Source: Providencia alcalifaciens (lineage in GTDB: Bacteria > Pseudomonadota > Gammaproteobacteria > Enterobacterales > Enterobacteriaceae). From it: DNA of 64,000 nucleotides. The translations under genes and the position numbers were made by a program. A model generated the notes under the pieces. That model worked only from the letters and a program-made list of their open reading frames with translations. It was not told the DNA's origin and searched no databases. Numbering within the stretch: the stretch's first letter is position 1; each line of letters starts with the position of its first letter. The DNA is taken from positions 930,001 through 994,000 of the forward strand of contig NZ_OU659204.1 of the NCBI RefSeq assembly GCF_915403165.1, given 5' to 3'. Below are positions 20,625 to 29,768 of the stretch, one piece after another.

Positions 20625-21446
20625 TTAAAAAAGTTTTTCCATTTCTTCCGCACGGTCAATCGCGCTTTGCATAGCGCTGGCGACGGTTTGCGGTAGATGA
20701 CCTTGGTAAAATTGCTCTAAAGCCATTGCGGTGGTGCCGCCTTTAGAGGTGACTTGCTCACGCAAGGTTGAAAATGGGGTATCCCCTTGTGATTTCGCTA
20801 ACGCCACGGAGCCTTCAATGGCATTAAGAACCAATTCGCGGGCTTGTTTTTCATCATAGCCAAGCTGCTCGGCTTTTTGCTGCATAGATTCCATGAACAA
20901 GAAAAAGTAAGCGGGGGAACTACCAGTTAACGCAATGATATTATTGATTTCGCTCTCTTTGGCGCACCAGGTTGTTGAACCGACGCTTTCCATCAATTGC
21001 TGAGTAAATTGCTTATCATCTTCAGAAACATTCGATTGAGCAAACAAGCCGCTAACGCCTTTGCCCACCAGTGACGGGGTATTTGGCATAATGCGCACTA
21101 AACGCAGCGAATGGGCAAAATAGTCATTATAACGAGCTGCAGGAATACCCGCTGCGATGGTTAAAATCAGCTTGTTTTCTAAGTTTGTGAGTTGTTGAAG
21201 AGGTTCACAAACGTCTTTCATCATTTGCGGCTTGACGGCAAGCACAATCACATCTGCTTGTTGGGCGGCAGTGAGATTATCATGGGTGCTAATGATGCCG
21301 TAGTCTTGCGCCATTTTGTCACGGCGTACAGGGGTTGGTGAACAGACGGTAATCATCGATGCAGGATAGCCATGAGCCACAAGACCCGCAATAATGGCAT
21401 TCGCCATATTTCCCGCGCCAATAAAGGCAATTTTGCGATGTTGCAT
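20625..21446 (-). CDS. proC: ProC, pyrroline-5-carboxylate reductase
   Basis: ProC catalyses the last step of proline synthesis, NAD(P)H-dependent reduction of pyrroline-5-carboxylate. The N-terminal Rossmann motif is IAFIGAGNMANAIIAGL, then VKPQMMKDV and RIMPNTPSLVGKGVSG. The C-terminal P5CR signature is REQVTSKGGTTAMALEQF. At 273 residues it is of normal length. Its place between yggS and yggT resembles the order in other gamma-proteobacteria rather than E. coli, where proC is elsewhere. The PLP-homeostasis gene yggS starts the unit. Confidence 0.97.
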   Translation of the reverse strand: MQHRKIAFIGAGNMANAIIAGLVAHGYPASMITVCSPTPVRRDKMAQDYGIISTHDNLTAAQQADVIVLAVKPQMMKDVCEPLQQLTNLENKLILTIAAGIPAARYNDYFAHSLRLVRIMPNTPSLVGKGVSGLFAQSNVSEDDKQFTQQLMESVGSTTWCAKESEINNIIALTGSSPAYFFLFMESMQQKAEQLGYDEKQARELVLNAIEGSVALAKSQGDTPFSTLREQVTSKGGTTAMALEQFYQGHLPQTVASAMQSAIDRAEEMEKLF

Positions 21447-21461
21447 GTTGTTCTCCTAAGA

Positions 21462-22154
21462 TTAATTATGGTACTGACGGGCACCAAAAATGGCGGTACC
21501 GATGCGGACAAGTGTCGACCCGCAGTGGATAGCGGCGCGCATATCGTCGGTCATCCCCATGGATAAGGTATCCACAGTAGGATAATTAGCTTTCAATTGC
21601 TCGAATGCCTGCTCCATTTGGCGAAATGCTGCGCATTGGCGCTCATAATCGGTTTCTGGGGCTGGAATGGTCATTAACCCACGCAACATTAAATTGGGTA
21701 ATTGGGCGACTTGAGCCGCAAGCTCATTCACTTCCTCGAGGGTTATCCCCGATTTGCTATTTTCATCGCTAATATTAATTTGGATCAGCACATTTAGTGG
21801 CGCTTTATCTTGAGGACGTTGCTCATTTAAACGTTGGGCGATTTTGGCGCGATCTAAAGTATGGAACCAATCAAAATGTTCTGCCACTAAGCGGCTTTTA
21901 TTGGACTGTAGTGGACCAATAAAGTGCCAAACTAGGTCGGTTTTTTCTGCAAAGTGCTGGATTTTTTCAACACCTTCTTGCACATAGTTTTCACCAAATT
22001 GGCGTTGACCTGCCTCGATAGCTTCCATAATGGCTTCACAAGGTTTAGTTTTGCTCACAGCTAACAGGGTAATATCTTGAGGGGAGCGGTGACACTCGGT
22101 TGCAGCAAGATGAATACGCTCAGTGACATCAGATAGGTTTTTTTGAATGGTCAT
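21462..22154 (-). CDS. yggS: YggS, pyridoxal phosphate homeostasis protein
   Basis: YggS is a PLP-binding, single-domain relative of the alanine racemase barrel with no known catalytic activity. Loss affects vitamin B6 and amino acid balance. The PLP lysine is in LLAVSKTKPCEAI near residue 35, and GENYVQEGVEKI, WHFIGPLQSNKSR and LSMGMTDDMRAAI are family blocks. The frame is open to a TTG at 22163; I chose the ATG at 22154, giving 230 residues starting MTIQKNLSD. It is 15 bases upstream of proC. Confidence 0.95.
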   Translation of the reverse strand: MTIQKNLSDVTERIHLAATECHRSPQDITLLAVSKTKPCEAIMEAIEAGQRQFGENYVQEGVEKIQHFAEKTDLVWHFIGPLQSNKSRLVAEHFDWFHTLDRAKIAQRLNEQRPQDKAPLNVLIQINISDENSKSGITLEEVNELAAQVAQLPNLMLRGLMTIPAPETDYERQCAAFRQMEQAFEQLKANYPTVDTLSMGMTDDMRAAIHCGSTLVRIGTAIFGARQYHN

Positions 22155-22282
22155 GTTATTCAATACCGTTTTTCAGTTGCTTTCGGTGAATAGTGAGAAT
22201 TAACCCTAGTGTAAAACATATTAAGGGCGAACGGCACCTTTGCAGCAACTGAATGGGGAAAATAAACGTAAAGATGCGCCTT

Positions 22283-22702
22283 TTAGTAATTTTGTTCAAA
22301 CCAACTTTCTAAAATTACCACCGCAGAGGCGGAATCCACTTTTCCTTTACTTAATGCACGATAGCCACCTTGTTCAAACAGTCCCGCTTTGGCTTCTACG
22401 GTAGACAGTCTTTCATCGTGTAGCTTGACTTGCACACCAAAGCGCCCGTGAATGCGGTTGGCAAAATTACGTGCTTGGCTAGTGACGAGCTGCTCAGTGC
22501 CATCCATATTTAAAGGAAGCCCGACTATCACCAACTGCGGCTGCCACTCTTTGAGCAATTTTTCAATTTGTGACCAGTCGGGTCTGCCATCGCTGGCTTT
22601 TAATGAGGCTAATGGGCGGGCGGTGCTGGTGATCTCTTGACCGACAGCGACACCAATACTTTTCGTTCCAAAATCAAAGGCGAGTAAAGTTCTTGCTGAC
22701 AT
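22283..22702 (-). CDS. ruvX: RuvX (YqgF), RNase H-fold nuclease for pre-16S rRNA processing
   Basis: A 139-residue YqgF-family protein with an RNase H fold, shown in E. coli to take part in maturation of the 16S rRNA 5' end. It was earlier proposed as a Holliday junction resolvase. The first acidic motif is [17 protein letters not shown], then [24 protein letters not shown] and, near the end, [15 protein letters not shown]. The start codon overlaps the yqgE stop (TAATG), so the pair is coupled. Confidence 0.95.
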   Translation of the reverse strand: MSARTLLAFDFGTKSIGVAVGQEITSTARPLASLKASDGRPDWSQIEKLLKEWQPQLVIVGLPLNMDGTEQLVTSQARNFANRIHGRFGVQVKLHDERLSTVEAKAGLFEQGGYRALSKGKVDSASAVVILESWFEQNY

Positions 22703-23265
22703 TAAGCGTGCCCCGCTTGCATAGAGATATTATGGATGTTGATACCTAAAAGGTTGCCTGCGGCTTTCCAGCGTTCGTTCAATGGCGTATTAAAAATCAG
22801 ATTAGGGTCTGCTTTGACGGTCAACCAGCTATTTTCCATAATTTCACTTTCTAATTGTCCAGGTTCCCAGCTTGAATAACCGAGAGTGACTAAGGAATTC
22901 ATGGGATGCTGATCGCTGCCTAATGTCTCTAAAATATCTTTAGAGGTGGTTACCATAATGTGGTCATTAAGACGCAAACTTGCGGCATAACCCGTAACAG
23001 GGGTATGGATAATAAACCCGTGCTCTTCAGAAACAGGTCCACCCGCAATCACCATCTTTTCAAGATTTCGTGTGTTGGTATTGTCAGACACGTCAATTTC
23101 GAGTTTTTTCAGCATGGTCGCGACGGAAAAATCCTCAATAGGCTTGTTGATCACGAGGCCCATCGCGCCATTTTCATTATGTTCGCAGATATACACCACG
23201 GAATGGTCGAAATAGGGATCCGTCAGTGAAGGCATGGCAATTAAAAAATGATTCTGTAAGTTCAT
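22702..23265 (-). CDS. yqgE: YqgE, UPF0301/DUF179 family protein
   Basis: A 187-residue protein of the YqgE/AlgH family (DUF179), function unresolved. Conserved blocks are [34 protein letters not shown] and a later [13 protein letters not shown]. The ATG at 23265 is preferred to an in-frame TTG 9 bases upstream because [12 protein letters not shown] matches the family start and gives the E. coli length. It is coupled to ruvX by a one-base overlap, an arrangement widely conserved downstream of gshB. Confidence 0.94.
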   Translation of the reverse strand: MNLQNHFLIAMPSLTDPYFDHSVVYICEHNENGAMGLVINKPIEDFSVATMLKKLEIDVSDNTNTRNLEKMVIAGGPVSEEHGFIIHTPVTGYAASLRLNDHIMVTTSKDILETLGSDQHPMNSLVTLGYSSWEPGQLESEIMENSWLTVKADPNLIFNTPLNERWKAAGNLLGINIHNISMQAGHA

Positions 23266-23417
23266 AAATGGCAAGCTCAGGGGTTATGTTCCTATTCGTT
23301 GGGATAACATTATGGGTTAAAACAAAAACTATGGGCTAAAAAAATAACGCCAAAGGCAACCTCGAAAGGCTGCCTTCTGGAGACTTATCTGTTAACAGAC
23401 GCTATTTTTCATAGAGA

Positions 23418-24365
23418 CTATTTTTTCAGGCGGCGCTCAATCGCATCCATCAACATACCGGTGATGGAAATATCAAATGCAGCTTCAATTTCACGGGCGC
23501 AAGTCGGGCTCGTGACGTTAATTTCAGTCAAGCGATCACCGATAATATCCAGACCCACAAAAATCAGACCTTTTTCTTTTAAGGTCGGTGCGACAGCGCG
23601 AGCAATCGCCCAGTCACTTTCTGTTAATGGACGGGCTTCACCACGACCACCCGCTGCGAGGTTTCCTCGGGTTTCCCCTTGTGCAGGAATACGTGCAAGG
23701 CAATATGGCACAGGTTCACCGTCAACCACTAGCACACGTTTATCACCGTCTTTGATAGCAGGTAAGAAGTTTTGCGCCATGCAATAACGGGAATTGTGCT
23801 CCGTTAACGTTTCGATGATAACGCCAACGTTCGGGTCTTCTTTCTTCAAACGGAAAATAGACGCGCCGCCCATACCGTCCAACGGTTTAAAAATCACGTC
23901 GCCGTGTTTTTTATGGAATTCACGCAGTTTTTCAGAACTACGGGTTACTAAGGTATCCGGCGTTAACTCAGGGAACCATGCCGTAAACAGCTTCTCGTTA
24001 CAGTCACGCAGGCTTTGTGGTTTGTTGACAATTAAGCTGCCCGCTTGTTCTGCGCGCTCAAGGATGTAAGTCGCGTAAATGTATTCAGTATCAAATGGCG
24101 GGTCTTTGCGCATTAAAATGGCATCAAGGTCGCTCAGGGCGATGTCTTGCTCTGAGTGGAACTCATACCATTTGGTTGGGTTCTCTTCGACTGTCACAAT
24201 CTTTGTGGTTGCACGGGCTTCGCCTTGGTGCAGGTACAGGTCGTTCATTTCCATATAATGGATTTCATAACCGCGGCGTGCAGCTTCCAGCATCATTGCA
24301 AAACTGGTGTCTTTCTTGATTTTAATGGATGAAATAGGATCCATTACTATGCCGAGCTTGATCAT
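23418..24365 (-). CDS. gshB: GshB, glutathione synthetase
   Basis: GshB joins gamma-glutamylcysteine and glycine using ATP, the second step of glutathione synthesis. It has an N-terminal pre-ATP-grasp domain (MIKLGIVMDPISSIKIKKDT), then the ATP-grasp domain with FKPLDGMGGASIFRL, GDKRVLVVDGEPVPYCLAR and VTSPTCAREIEA. The 315 residues match E. coli. It follows rsmE after 9 bases and probably shares its transcript. Confidence 0.97.
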   Translation of the reverse strand: MIKLGIVMDPISSIKIKKDTSFAMMLEAARRGYEIHYMEMNDLYLHQGEARATTKIVTVEENPTKWYEFHSEQDIALSDLDAILMRKDPPFDTEYIYATYILERAEQAGSLIVNKPQSLRDCNEKLFTAWFPELTPDTLVTRSSEKLREFHKKHGDVIFKPLDGMGGASIFRLKKEDPNVGVIIETLTEHNSRYCMAQNFLPAIKDGDKRVLVVDGEPVPYCLARIPAQGETRGNLAAGGRGEARPLTESDWAIARAVAPTLKEKGLIFVGLDIIGDRLTEINVTSPTCAREIEAAFDISITGMLMDAIERRLKK

Positions 24366-24374
24366 TTTATCTCC

Positions 24375-25106
24375 TTAACCCAAGTCACCTAAACGCACTT
24401 GTAATGCCGTTATTGCGGTTAGCGCGGTCGTTTCTGTTCGTAATACTCGTGGCCCTAACAGGATATCAGTAAATTGATAGTCGGCTGTCATGGCAATTTC
24501 GTCAGCAGATAAGCCGCCTTCTGGGCCTATCAGTAATCTTACGTGCTTTAAATCAGCGGGGAGCGTGTTGATGCTCTCACTTGCCCGAGGGTGTAAATTA
24601 ATTTTAAACGCGCCGTCATTTTCTACGCACCATGCTTCAAGGGATTGAACGGGGCGAATTTCAGGGATGCGGTTGCGACCACTTTGCTCACAAGCGGCAA
24701 TGGCAATTTTTTGCCACTGCTGTAATTTTTTCTCTAAACGCTCGCCTTCAAGGCGTACACCACAACGCTCTGAAAGCAGAGGAGTAATGGTATTGACACC
24801 AAGTTCAACGGATTTTTGAATGGTAAATTCCATTTTTTCACCGCGGGACATGACTTGCCCAAGGTGAATATCTAATGGGGATTCACGGTCATCCAATGTG
24901 CTGTCTTGGATAGTCACAAACACATTTTTTTTCGTTGCTTCTGTAATTTCAGCGCGGAATATATGGTTGCTTCCATCAAATAATTCTAGCTGTTGTCCGG
25001 CTGTCATGCGAAGAACTCGGCCCACATGGTTGGCTGCATCATCACAAAGCGAAATGGTGGTGTTAATTTGGAGTGGCTCTGGGTGATAAATGCGTGGAAC
25101 GCGCAT
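24375..25106 (-). CDS. rsmE: RsmE, 16S rRNA m3U1498 methyltransferase
   Basis: RsmE is a SPOUT-class (trefoil-knot) methyltransferase that modifies U1498 of 16S rRNA. It has the N-terminal PUA-like segment ([20 protein letters not shown]) and the knot motifs [14 protein letters not shown] and [17 protein letters not shown] at the C terminus. At 243 residues it is standard. It starts the rsmE-gshB unit. The endA gene, its neighbour in E. coli, is not present next to it. Confidence 0.96.
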   Translation of the reverse strand: MRVPRIYHPEPLQINTTISLCDDAANHVGRVLRMTAGQQLELFDGSNHIFRAEITEATKKNVFVTIQDSTLDDRESPLDIHLGQVMSRGEKMEFTIQKSVELGVNTITPLLSERCGVRLEGERLEKKLQQWQKIAIAACEQSGRNRIPEIRPVQSLEAWCVENDGAFKINLHPRASESINTLPADLKHVRLLIGPEGGLSADEIAMTADYQFTDILLGPRVLRTETTALTAITALQVRLGDLG

Positions 25107-25383
25107 GATTTTTCCTTAGTCCAATAATTAAGATAACTGATGCAGGATATGGGGGCAAAATCTCGAAAAACAAGAGGACGGACTGAGTTTATAACTAAAA
25201 AGAGGGATTTTTTAGTTCGTCTGTGCCTTGCATTTCACACTCTCATATCTACGCTAAATTTGTCGATAAAACCGACCCAAAACCACGAAATTATAGTGTT
25301 GGTTTCTGAATCCATCACCGTATAGTAAGCCCTGTGTTTGTCGAGTAAACCCCGCTTTAGCGCTCATGGAAAAGGAGAACGCC

Positions 25384-26061
25384 ATGATTGATGCTGTAAA
25401 TGGATTTTTAATACCTATATCGCTAATTACAGTATTGTCCCTCTTGTCAGCTTGGCTGACAACTCGGTTACTGAGGGAGATTCCCACCCGCTATTTTGAT
25501 TTACCGAGTATTACCATTGACGTCAATCGGGTATGGGGTGGTTATTGGGTATTGGGAACAGTGATTGCGTTCCTTGGTTATCCCCCTTCGGTTCTTGCTT
25601 TATTATTTCTGTTTTTTAATTTGGTTATTCCGTTAGGTTTAATCGATCTCAAAACGGGTTATTTACCGAATGTCCTCAATTATCCGTTATTGGTTTTTGG
25701 TCTGTTATTTCAATGGGGAATGCCTGCGGGAAATTTGTTATCCGCTATTTATGCGCTGCTGTTCAGTTACATTGGGTTAGTGGCTATCACTACGTTAGTG
25801 GAGAAAATTCGTCGGCGACCGCAAATGGGGAGAGGGGATTTTAAATTAATTGCTGCGTGCGCGACGTGGCTCGGTGTATTCAATCTCCCCTATTTTCTAG
25901 GGCTTGCGGCGAGCTTAGGTTTACTGCATTTTCTTTGGTGCGCATGGCATGGCAAATACAAAAGGCGAGGCAAACAGAAATTCGTGCAGAGCATTCCGTT
26001 TGGTCCCGCCATTATTTGCAGTGCCAGTTTTTGGCTGCTGCTTAGCTGGCATCCTAATTAG
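25384..26061 (+). CDS. Orphan A24-family prepilin peptidase-like membrane protein
   Basis: An aspartic protease of the type IV prepilin peptidase family (A24). The two catalytic Asp motifs are both present: LIDLKTGYLPN near residue 85 and MGRGDFKL near residue 150. The 225 residues have about six hydrophobic segments. The N-terminal methyltransferase domain and its paired CxxC motifs of full PilD/GspO are missing. AAGGAG at 25372-25377 fixes the ATG at 25384. No pilin, secretion ATPase or secretin gene is nearby, so its substrate is unknown. Its end overlaps the convergent DsbA-like gene by 8 bases. Confidence 0.82.
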   Translation: MIDAVNGFLIPISLITVLSLLSAWLTTRLLREIPTRYFDLPSITIDVNRVWGGYWVLGTVIAFLGYPPSVLALLFLFFNLVIPLGLIDLKTGYLPNVLNYPLLVFGLLFQWGMPAGNLLSAIYALLFSYIGLVAITTLVEKIRRRPQMGRGDFKLIAACATWLGVFNLPYFLGLAASLGLLHFLWCAWHGKYKRRGKQKFVQSIPFGPAIICSASFWLLLSWHPN

Positions 26062-26698
26062 CCGCTTTTACCAGTGAGTCTAAAAATTGTTGCCATTTTT
26101 CCGGCTCGCCAAGGTAGTTTTGCAGTGGTACGCGCAGCCATTTGCCTTGCTGCTCGATTAGCAACGTTGGGAATCCAGATGAGCCGGATTGACCAAGCAA
26201 TTGCTTACTCTGGGCAATGTGAGCGTCAGTTTCAGTTTGTGCACATTGGTCATAATCATGTTGGAACTGCTCAACATTCAAACCAATTTCTTGCGCCACT
26301 TCCGTTAAGATTTCTGGCTGTTTAATCTGGCGTCCCGAAACGTAATGGGCTTTTTGCAATGCTTTGAGCATTTCAACGCCTTTGCCCTGTTTTGTTGCGG
26401 CCAAAATGGCGGTTTGTGGTGGCGCGGAATCCATCACGACGTTTGGCTGATGCAACATCGCAATGTAATCATCACCAAAAACTTGCCCCGTCATTGCAGC
26501 AATGCGTTTATCTGATTGCAAAATATATTGACGGAATTGGTCATCAAGATGCAGGCGAGCATCACCCGCAAGCATTCCTCCTCCGTGTAATTCTAGGTGA
26601 ATATTTGGGTGATTGGCTGCAATCGCAATTAAAGGTGCCGCGGCATAACACCAGCCACAGTAAGGGTCATAAATATAATGTAGGGTAATTGTGTTCAT
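26054..26698 (-). CDS. DsbA-family thioredoxin-fold protein with CGWC active site
   Basis: A 214-residue DsbA-like/FrnE-type oxidoreductase. The redox motif CGWC is at residues 14-17 (YDPYCGWCYAA), a helical insertion follows, and the cis-proline loop is SGFPTLLIEQQG near the C terminus. There is no signal peptide, so it probably acts in the cytoplasm, unlike true DsbA. The substrate is unknown; roles in stress or thiol-disulfide repair are suggested for relatives. It is convergent with the A24 peptidase gene and has no operon partner. Confidence 0.85.
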   Translation of the reverse strand: MNTITLHYIYDPYCGWCYAAAPLIAIAANHPNIHLELHGGGMLAGDARLHLDDQFRQYILQSDKRIAAMTGQVFGDDYIAMLHQPNVVMDSAPPQTAILAATKQGKGVEMLKALQKAHYVSGRQIKQPEILTEVAQEIGLNVEQFQHDYDQCAQTETDAHIAQSKQLLGQSGSSGFPTLLIEQQGKWLRVPLQNYLGEPEKWQQFLDSLVKAAN

Positions 26699-26817
26699 GG
26701 TTTTTATTCTCTCTAATTATTGATTTTATCATTCTATTCAAATCGCTGAAAAACAGCGAACTGACGGAGAATAGCTAGCGCTATCTCCGTCACAATTGGT
26801 CTTAGCGTATTAGTGAC

Positions 26818-27690
26818 TTATTGTGGCCACTGCATTTCGCCTTTTACCACTTTAGCGCCTAATTCTAAGCTGGATTTATCATCCAAGCTTGGGTAGCGAG
26901 TTTCCATTTTCTTGATAAGTTCTGCGGAATTTTTACTTTGGCTGTTAGCTTTTTCAAAGTCCGTTAAATATTTCTGGGTAAAGGTCACACTCGCCAGATC
27001 CATTTTGGATTTACCCGTAAAGTGCCCCGGAACAACAACGTTTGGTTTCAGCGCTTTGATGCTTTCTAGCGTTTGTTGCCAATCTTGACGTGATTGCTTG
27101 GTTTGTGTGTCGGCAACCCAAACGTGGATATTGTCAGAAACAACGACACCCCCGACAACAGCTTTGAGTGAAGGTACCCACACGTAGCTTCTGTCTGGTG
27201 ATGCACCATCTAACCCTTTAATTTCTAAAGCTTCACCATCCACAGTGAAGTGATTGGTTTTGATAACTTCAGGCACTACAACTTTGCTTGGTGCTTCATT
27301 TTTTAAGACGCCGCCCCAGTAAGCCAGTTTGCCATCTTTAGTGGCGTTAATCGCATCAACGGTTTGTTGTGTCGCAACCACTTTGGCATCAGGGAAGGCT
27401 TTTGTCAGCGTTTCTAAACCAAAATAGTAATCTGGGTCAGAGTGGCTGATATAAATGGTGGTCAGCTTTTTATCCAGTTTTTTGATTTTGTCGACCAGTT
27501 TCTGCGCATCATTGTTTTGGAATTGTGCATCAATCAAAACCACTTCTTTATCGCCGCTGATAATTTCAGAGGAGACAGGGAACACGCTGTTATTGCCTGG
27601 GTTATAAACATCTAAGGTTAAGTTAGCAGCCTGAGCAAAGTGAGTGACAGTAGCAAAGGCGGTTGCAGTTAATACGGTCGATAATTTCAT
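26818..27690 (-). CDS. Exported metallo-beta-lactamase-fold protein with an altered metal motif
   Basis: A 290-residue MBL-fold protein with a signal peptide (MKLSTVLTATAFATVTHFAQA). The usual HxHxDH metal motif appears as YISHSDPDYYFG near residue 82, keeping the first His and the Asp but replacing the second and third His. A later His lies in VVPGHFTGKSKMD. This variant is seen in a described subset of MBL-fold proteins, so it may bind one metal or none. A GGATAAG ribosome site precedes the ATG. It diverges from a LysR gene across 125 bases, so that regulator probably controls it. Substrate unknown. Confidence 0.8.
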   Translation of the reverse strand: MKLSTVLTATAFATVTHFAQAANLTLDVYNPGNNSVFPVSSEIISGDKEVVLIDAQFQNNDAQKLVDKIKKLDKKLTTIYISHSDPDYYFGLETLTKAFPDAKVVATQQTVDAINATKDGKLAYWGGVLKNEAPSKVVVPEVIKTNHFTVDGEALEIKGLDGASPDRSYVWVPSLKAVVGGVVVSDNIHVWVADTQTKQSRQDWQQTLESIKALKPNVVVPGHFTGKSKMDLASVTFTQKYLTDFEKANSQSKNSAELIKKMETRYPSLDDKSSLELGAKVVKGEMQWPQ

Positions 27691-27815
27691 TTTCTTATCC
27701 TAATGTTGAGTCATGTTGTGTGCCTGATTTGGCTTGGTGTGTATATTAAATTGCAATTAAGGTGAGAAAAACGCCATAATCAGGTCATCTTTGTTGCATA
27801 AATCGGTCGAATGAT

Positions 27816-28730
27816 ATGGATAGATTAAAAGCTGTGCAGGTGTTCATTACTATTGTAGAACAAGGTAGCCTCAGCGGTGCGGCTGATAAATTGGATATGT
27901 CCCGTGCGATGGTGACGCGCTATTTGGCAGAAATGGAGCAGTGGGCGGGGGTGCGTTTGCTTAACCGTACTACGCGGCGCTTAAGTTTAACGTCAGCGGG
28001 TGAAGGGGTTTATCAGCAATCATTGCAGCTAAATGCTATCTCTTTAAGCGTTCCGGTTGAGCAAAAACATGATACGAAAGCGTTAGCGGGCTTGGTGAGG
28101 ATTAGTTGCTCTCAATCCATCGCTCAAAGTGCGTTGTCTCTAGCCATTTCTGAGTTTTTGCAAATGTATCCCAATATGATGATTGATATGCAGATCTCGA
28201 ATAAGTCGGTGAATTTAATCGAGGAGCGAATCGATCTGGCTATCCGTATCACCAATCAGTTAGAACCGAATTTAATTGCCAAGCCACTATCGATCTGTCA
28301 TTCCGTGATTTGCGCTTCGCCGACGTTTCTACAAGGTAAAAACTTACCCACTAAGCCCGAAGATTTGGCTCTGATGGAATGCCTAACTTACAGCTTTTTT
28401 GGGCGTAGCATGTGGAGCTTTGAAAAAGCAGGGGAAACCTCGACAGTGTTGGTGGATGGACGTCTGAGTGCCAATGAGTCAGTATTTTTAATGGAGGCAA
28501 CATTAAACGGTGCGGGCATTGCGATGCAGCCTTACTATTCAGTGGCGAGCTATTTGAAATCGGGGAAGTTGGTTCAGTTGCTACCGGATTACACGCCGAT
28601 GCCACTTGGTATTTACGGCGTCTATACCAGTCGGCAGCATATGCCAACACCATTGCGTGCAGTGATCGACTTCCTTGCTAACTGGTTTAAAACGTCCCCA
28701 GACTGGCTCTCATTGATGCCGCAGCGCTAA
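27816..28730 (+). CDS. LysR-family regulator, divergent from the MBL-fold gene
   Basis: A 304-residue LysR-type transcriptional regulator. The winged helix-turn-helix is at residues 1-60 (QGSLSGAADKLDMSRAMVTRYLAEME), followed by a substrate-binding domain that starts near LVRISCSQSIAQSAL. The N terminus MDRLKAVQVFITIVEQGSLS is typical of the CrgA/DmlR-like group. Its start is 125 bases from the divergent MBL-fold gene, the classic layout for a regulator and its target. Its 3' end overlaps the convergent lysR by 21 bases. Confidence 0.88.
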   Translation: MDRLKAVQVFITIVEQGSLSGAADKLDMSRAMVTRYLAEMEQWAGVRLLNRTTRRLSLTSAGEGVYQQSLQLNAISLSVPVEQKHDTKALAGLVRISCSQSIAQSALSLAISEFLQMYPNMMIDMQISNKSVNLIEERIDLAIRITNQLEPNLIAKPLSICHSVICASPTFLQGKNLPTKPEDLALMECLTYSFFGRSMWSFEKAGETSTVLVDGRLSANESVFLMEATLNGAGIAMQPYYSVASYLKSGKLVQLLPDYTPMPLGIYGVYTSRQHMPTPLRAVIDFLANWFKTSPDWLSLMPQR

Positions 28731-29645
28731 GGCGAGGTCATGCTCAATTTGTACAAAGGTACGTTGCAAATGTTCAGTGAAAATATGGGTGATCTGCGAA
28801 GATGGGCGGTGATTCGGCGTAATTAAGCTGACAGTAAAGGGGATAGAAAAACTGAGAGGGCGGATCACCAGTTTGCCTGCTGATTGCTGATAGAAATCCA
28901 ATGCAGTCAGTGGGTTGACGATAGAGACGCCAATTCCTTTTAAGGTCATGGCGCAAATAGAAGAAGCTGAATGGGTTTCCATCACCATTTTGCGCTCAAC
29001 TTGATGCTCGGCAAAGGTGGTATCAATGATTTGCCGATAGCTATCTGTGAGGGAGAGGCTAATAAAACGCTGTTGATGAAAATCTTGTGGAGTGAGGACT
29101 TTTTTCTGCTCGAAAGGGTGCCCAACGGGTAGCACGCAAACTTCATTTAATGAACCCAATGTCAGTTGTTCCGTGCCTGGCGGGGTTTGTAAGTGCTCAG
29201 TTAGCCCCACATCATAACGCTGGGCGGATAACCACTCTTCTAGCACGGGGGACTCTTGCGGGATCACCGTTAAGTTCACCTCGGGGTAATTTTCCATAAA
29301 AGCTTGGCAAACTTGTGGCAGTAAAGATTGTGCAAATGCAGGTAAGCAGGCAATGGAAATTTGAGCGTGTTCAAAGCGTCGAATAGTTTCTGCTGAGTTG
29401 CGAATACGCTCCAAACCATAATAGGAGTGTTCGACTTCTTCATGAAAGCGTAAGCCTTGCGCCGTTGGGTGTAAGCGACCTTTGACTCTATCGAATAATT
29501 TAAACTGTAATAAATGCTCGAGTCGCGCCAGTTCTCGGCTGATGGTTGGCTGAGAGGTATTTAGCAATGCTGCTGCTTCCGTGAGGTTGGGGGTGGTCAT
29601 TACCGCACGAAAAATTTCAATATGTCGCCAAGAAATTGCCTGCAT
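28710..29645 (-). CDS. lysR: LysR, activator of lysA
   Basis: LysR activates diaminopimelate decarboxylase expression when lysine is low. The 311-residue protein has a helix-turn-helix at residues 20-40 (NLTEAAALLNTSQPTISREL), then a ligand-binding domain. It begins MQAISWRHIEIFRAVM, very like E. coli LysR. It diverges from lysA across 123 bases, where its T-N11-A operator must lie; I did not assign an exact site. Confidence 0.94.
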   Translation of the reverse strand: MQAISWRHIEIFRAVMTTPNLTEAAALLNTSQPTISRELARLEHLLQFKLFDRVKGRLHPTAQGLRFHEEVEHSYYGLERIRNSAETIRRFEHAQISIACLPAFAQSLLPQVCQAFMENYPEVNLTVIPQESPVLEEWLSAQRYDVGLTEHLQTPPGTEQLTLGSLNEVCVLPVGHPFEQKKVLTPQDFHQQRFISLSLTDSYRQIIDTTFAEHQVERKMVMETHSASSICAMTLKGIGVSIVNPLTALDFYQQSAGKLVIRPLSFSIPFTVSLITPNHRPSSQITHIFTEHLQRTFVQIEHDLALALRHQ

Positions 29646-29768
29646 GATTGTTCCTCTCGTATTTCTATATCAAATATGAATAGACTTTAGCAAAAAGGAT
29701 ATTTTTTTTCCCGTCTTATTCGTCTAATAATCGAACTTACTATAATAAAACTTGCCAACGAGGTTCCG

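Noticed and set aside
22164-22282. Search for a yggR (PilT-like) gene beside yggS
   Set aside because: Only a short noncoding gap lies between yggS and ruvX.
25140-25325. 61-codon frame between rsmE and the A24 peptidase
   Set aside because: No ribosome site, no recognisable protein, composition like noncoding DNA; probably the promoter region.
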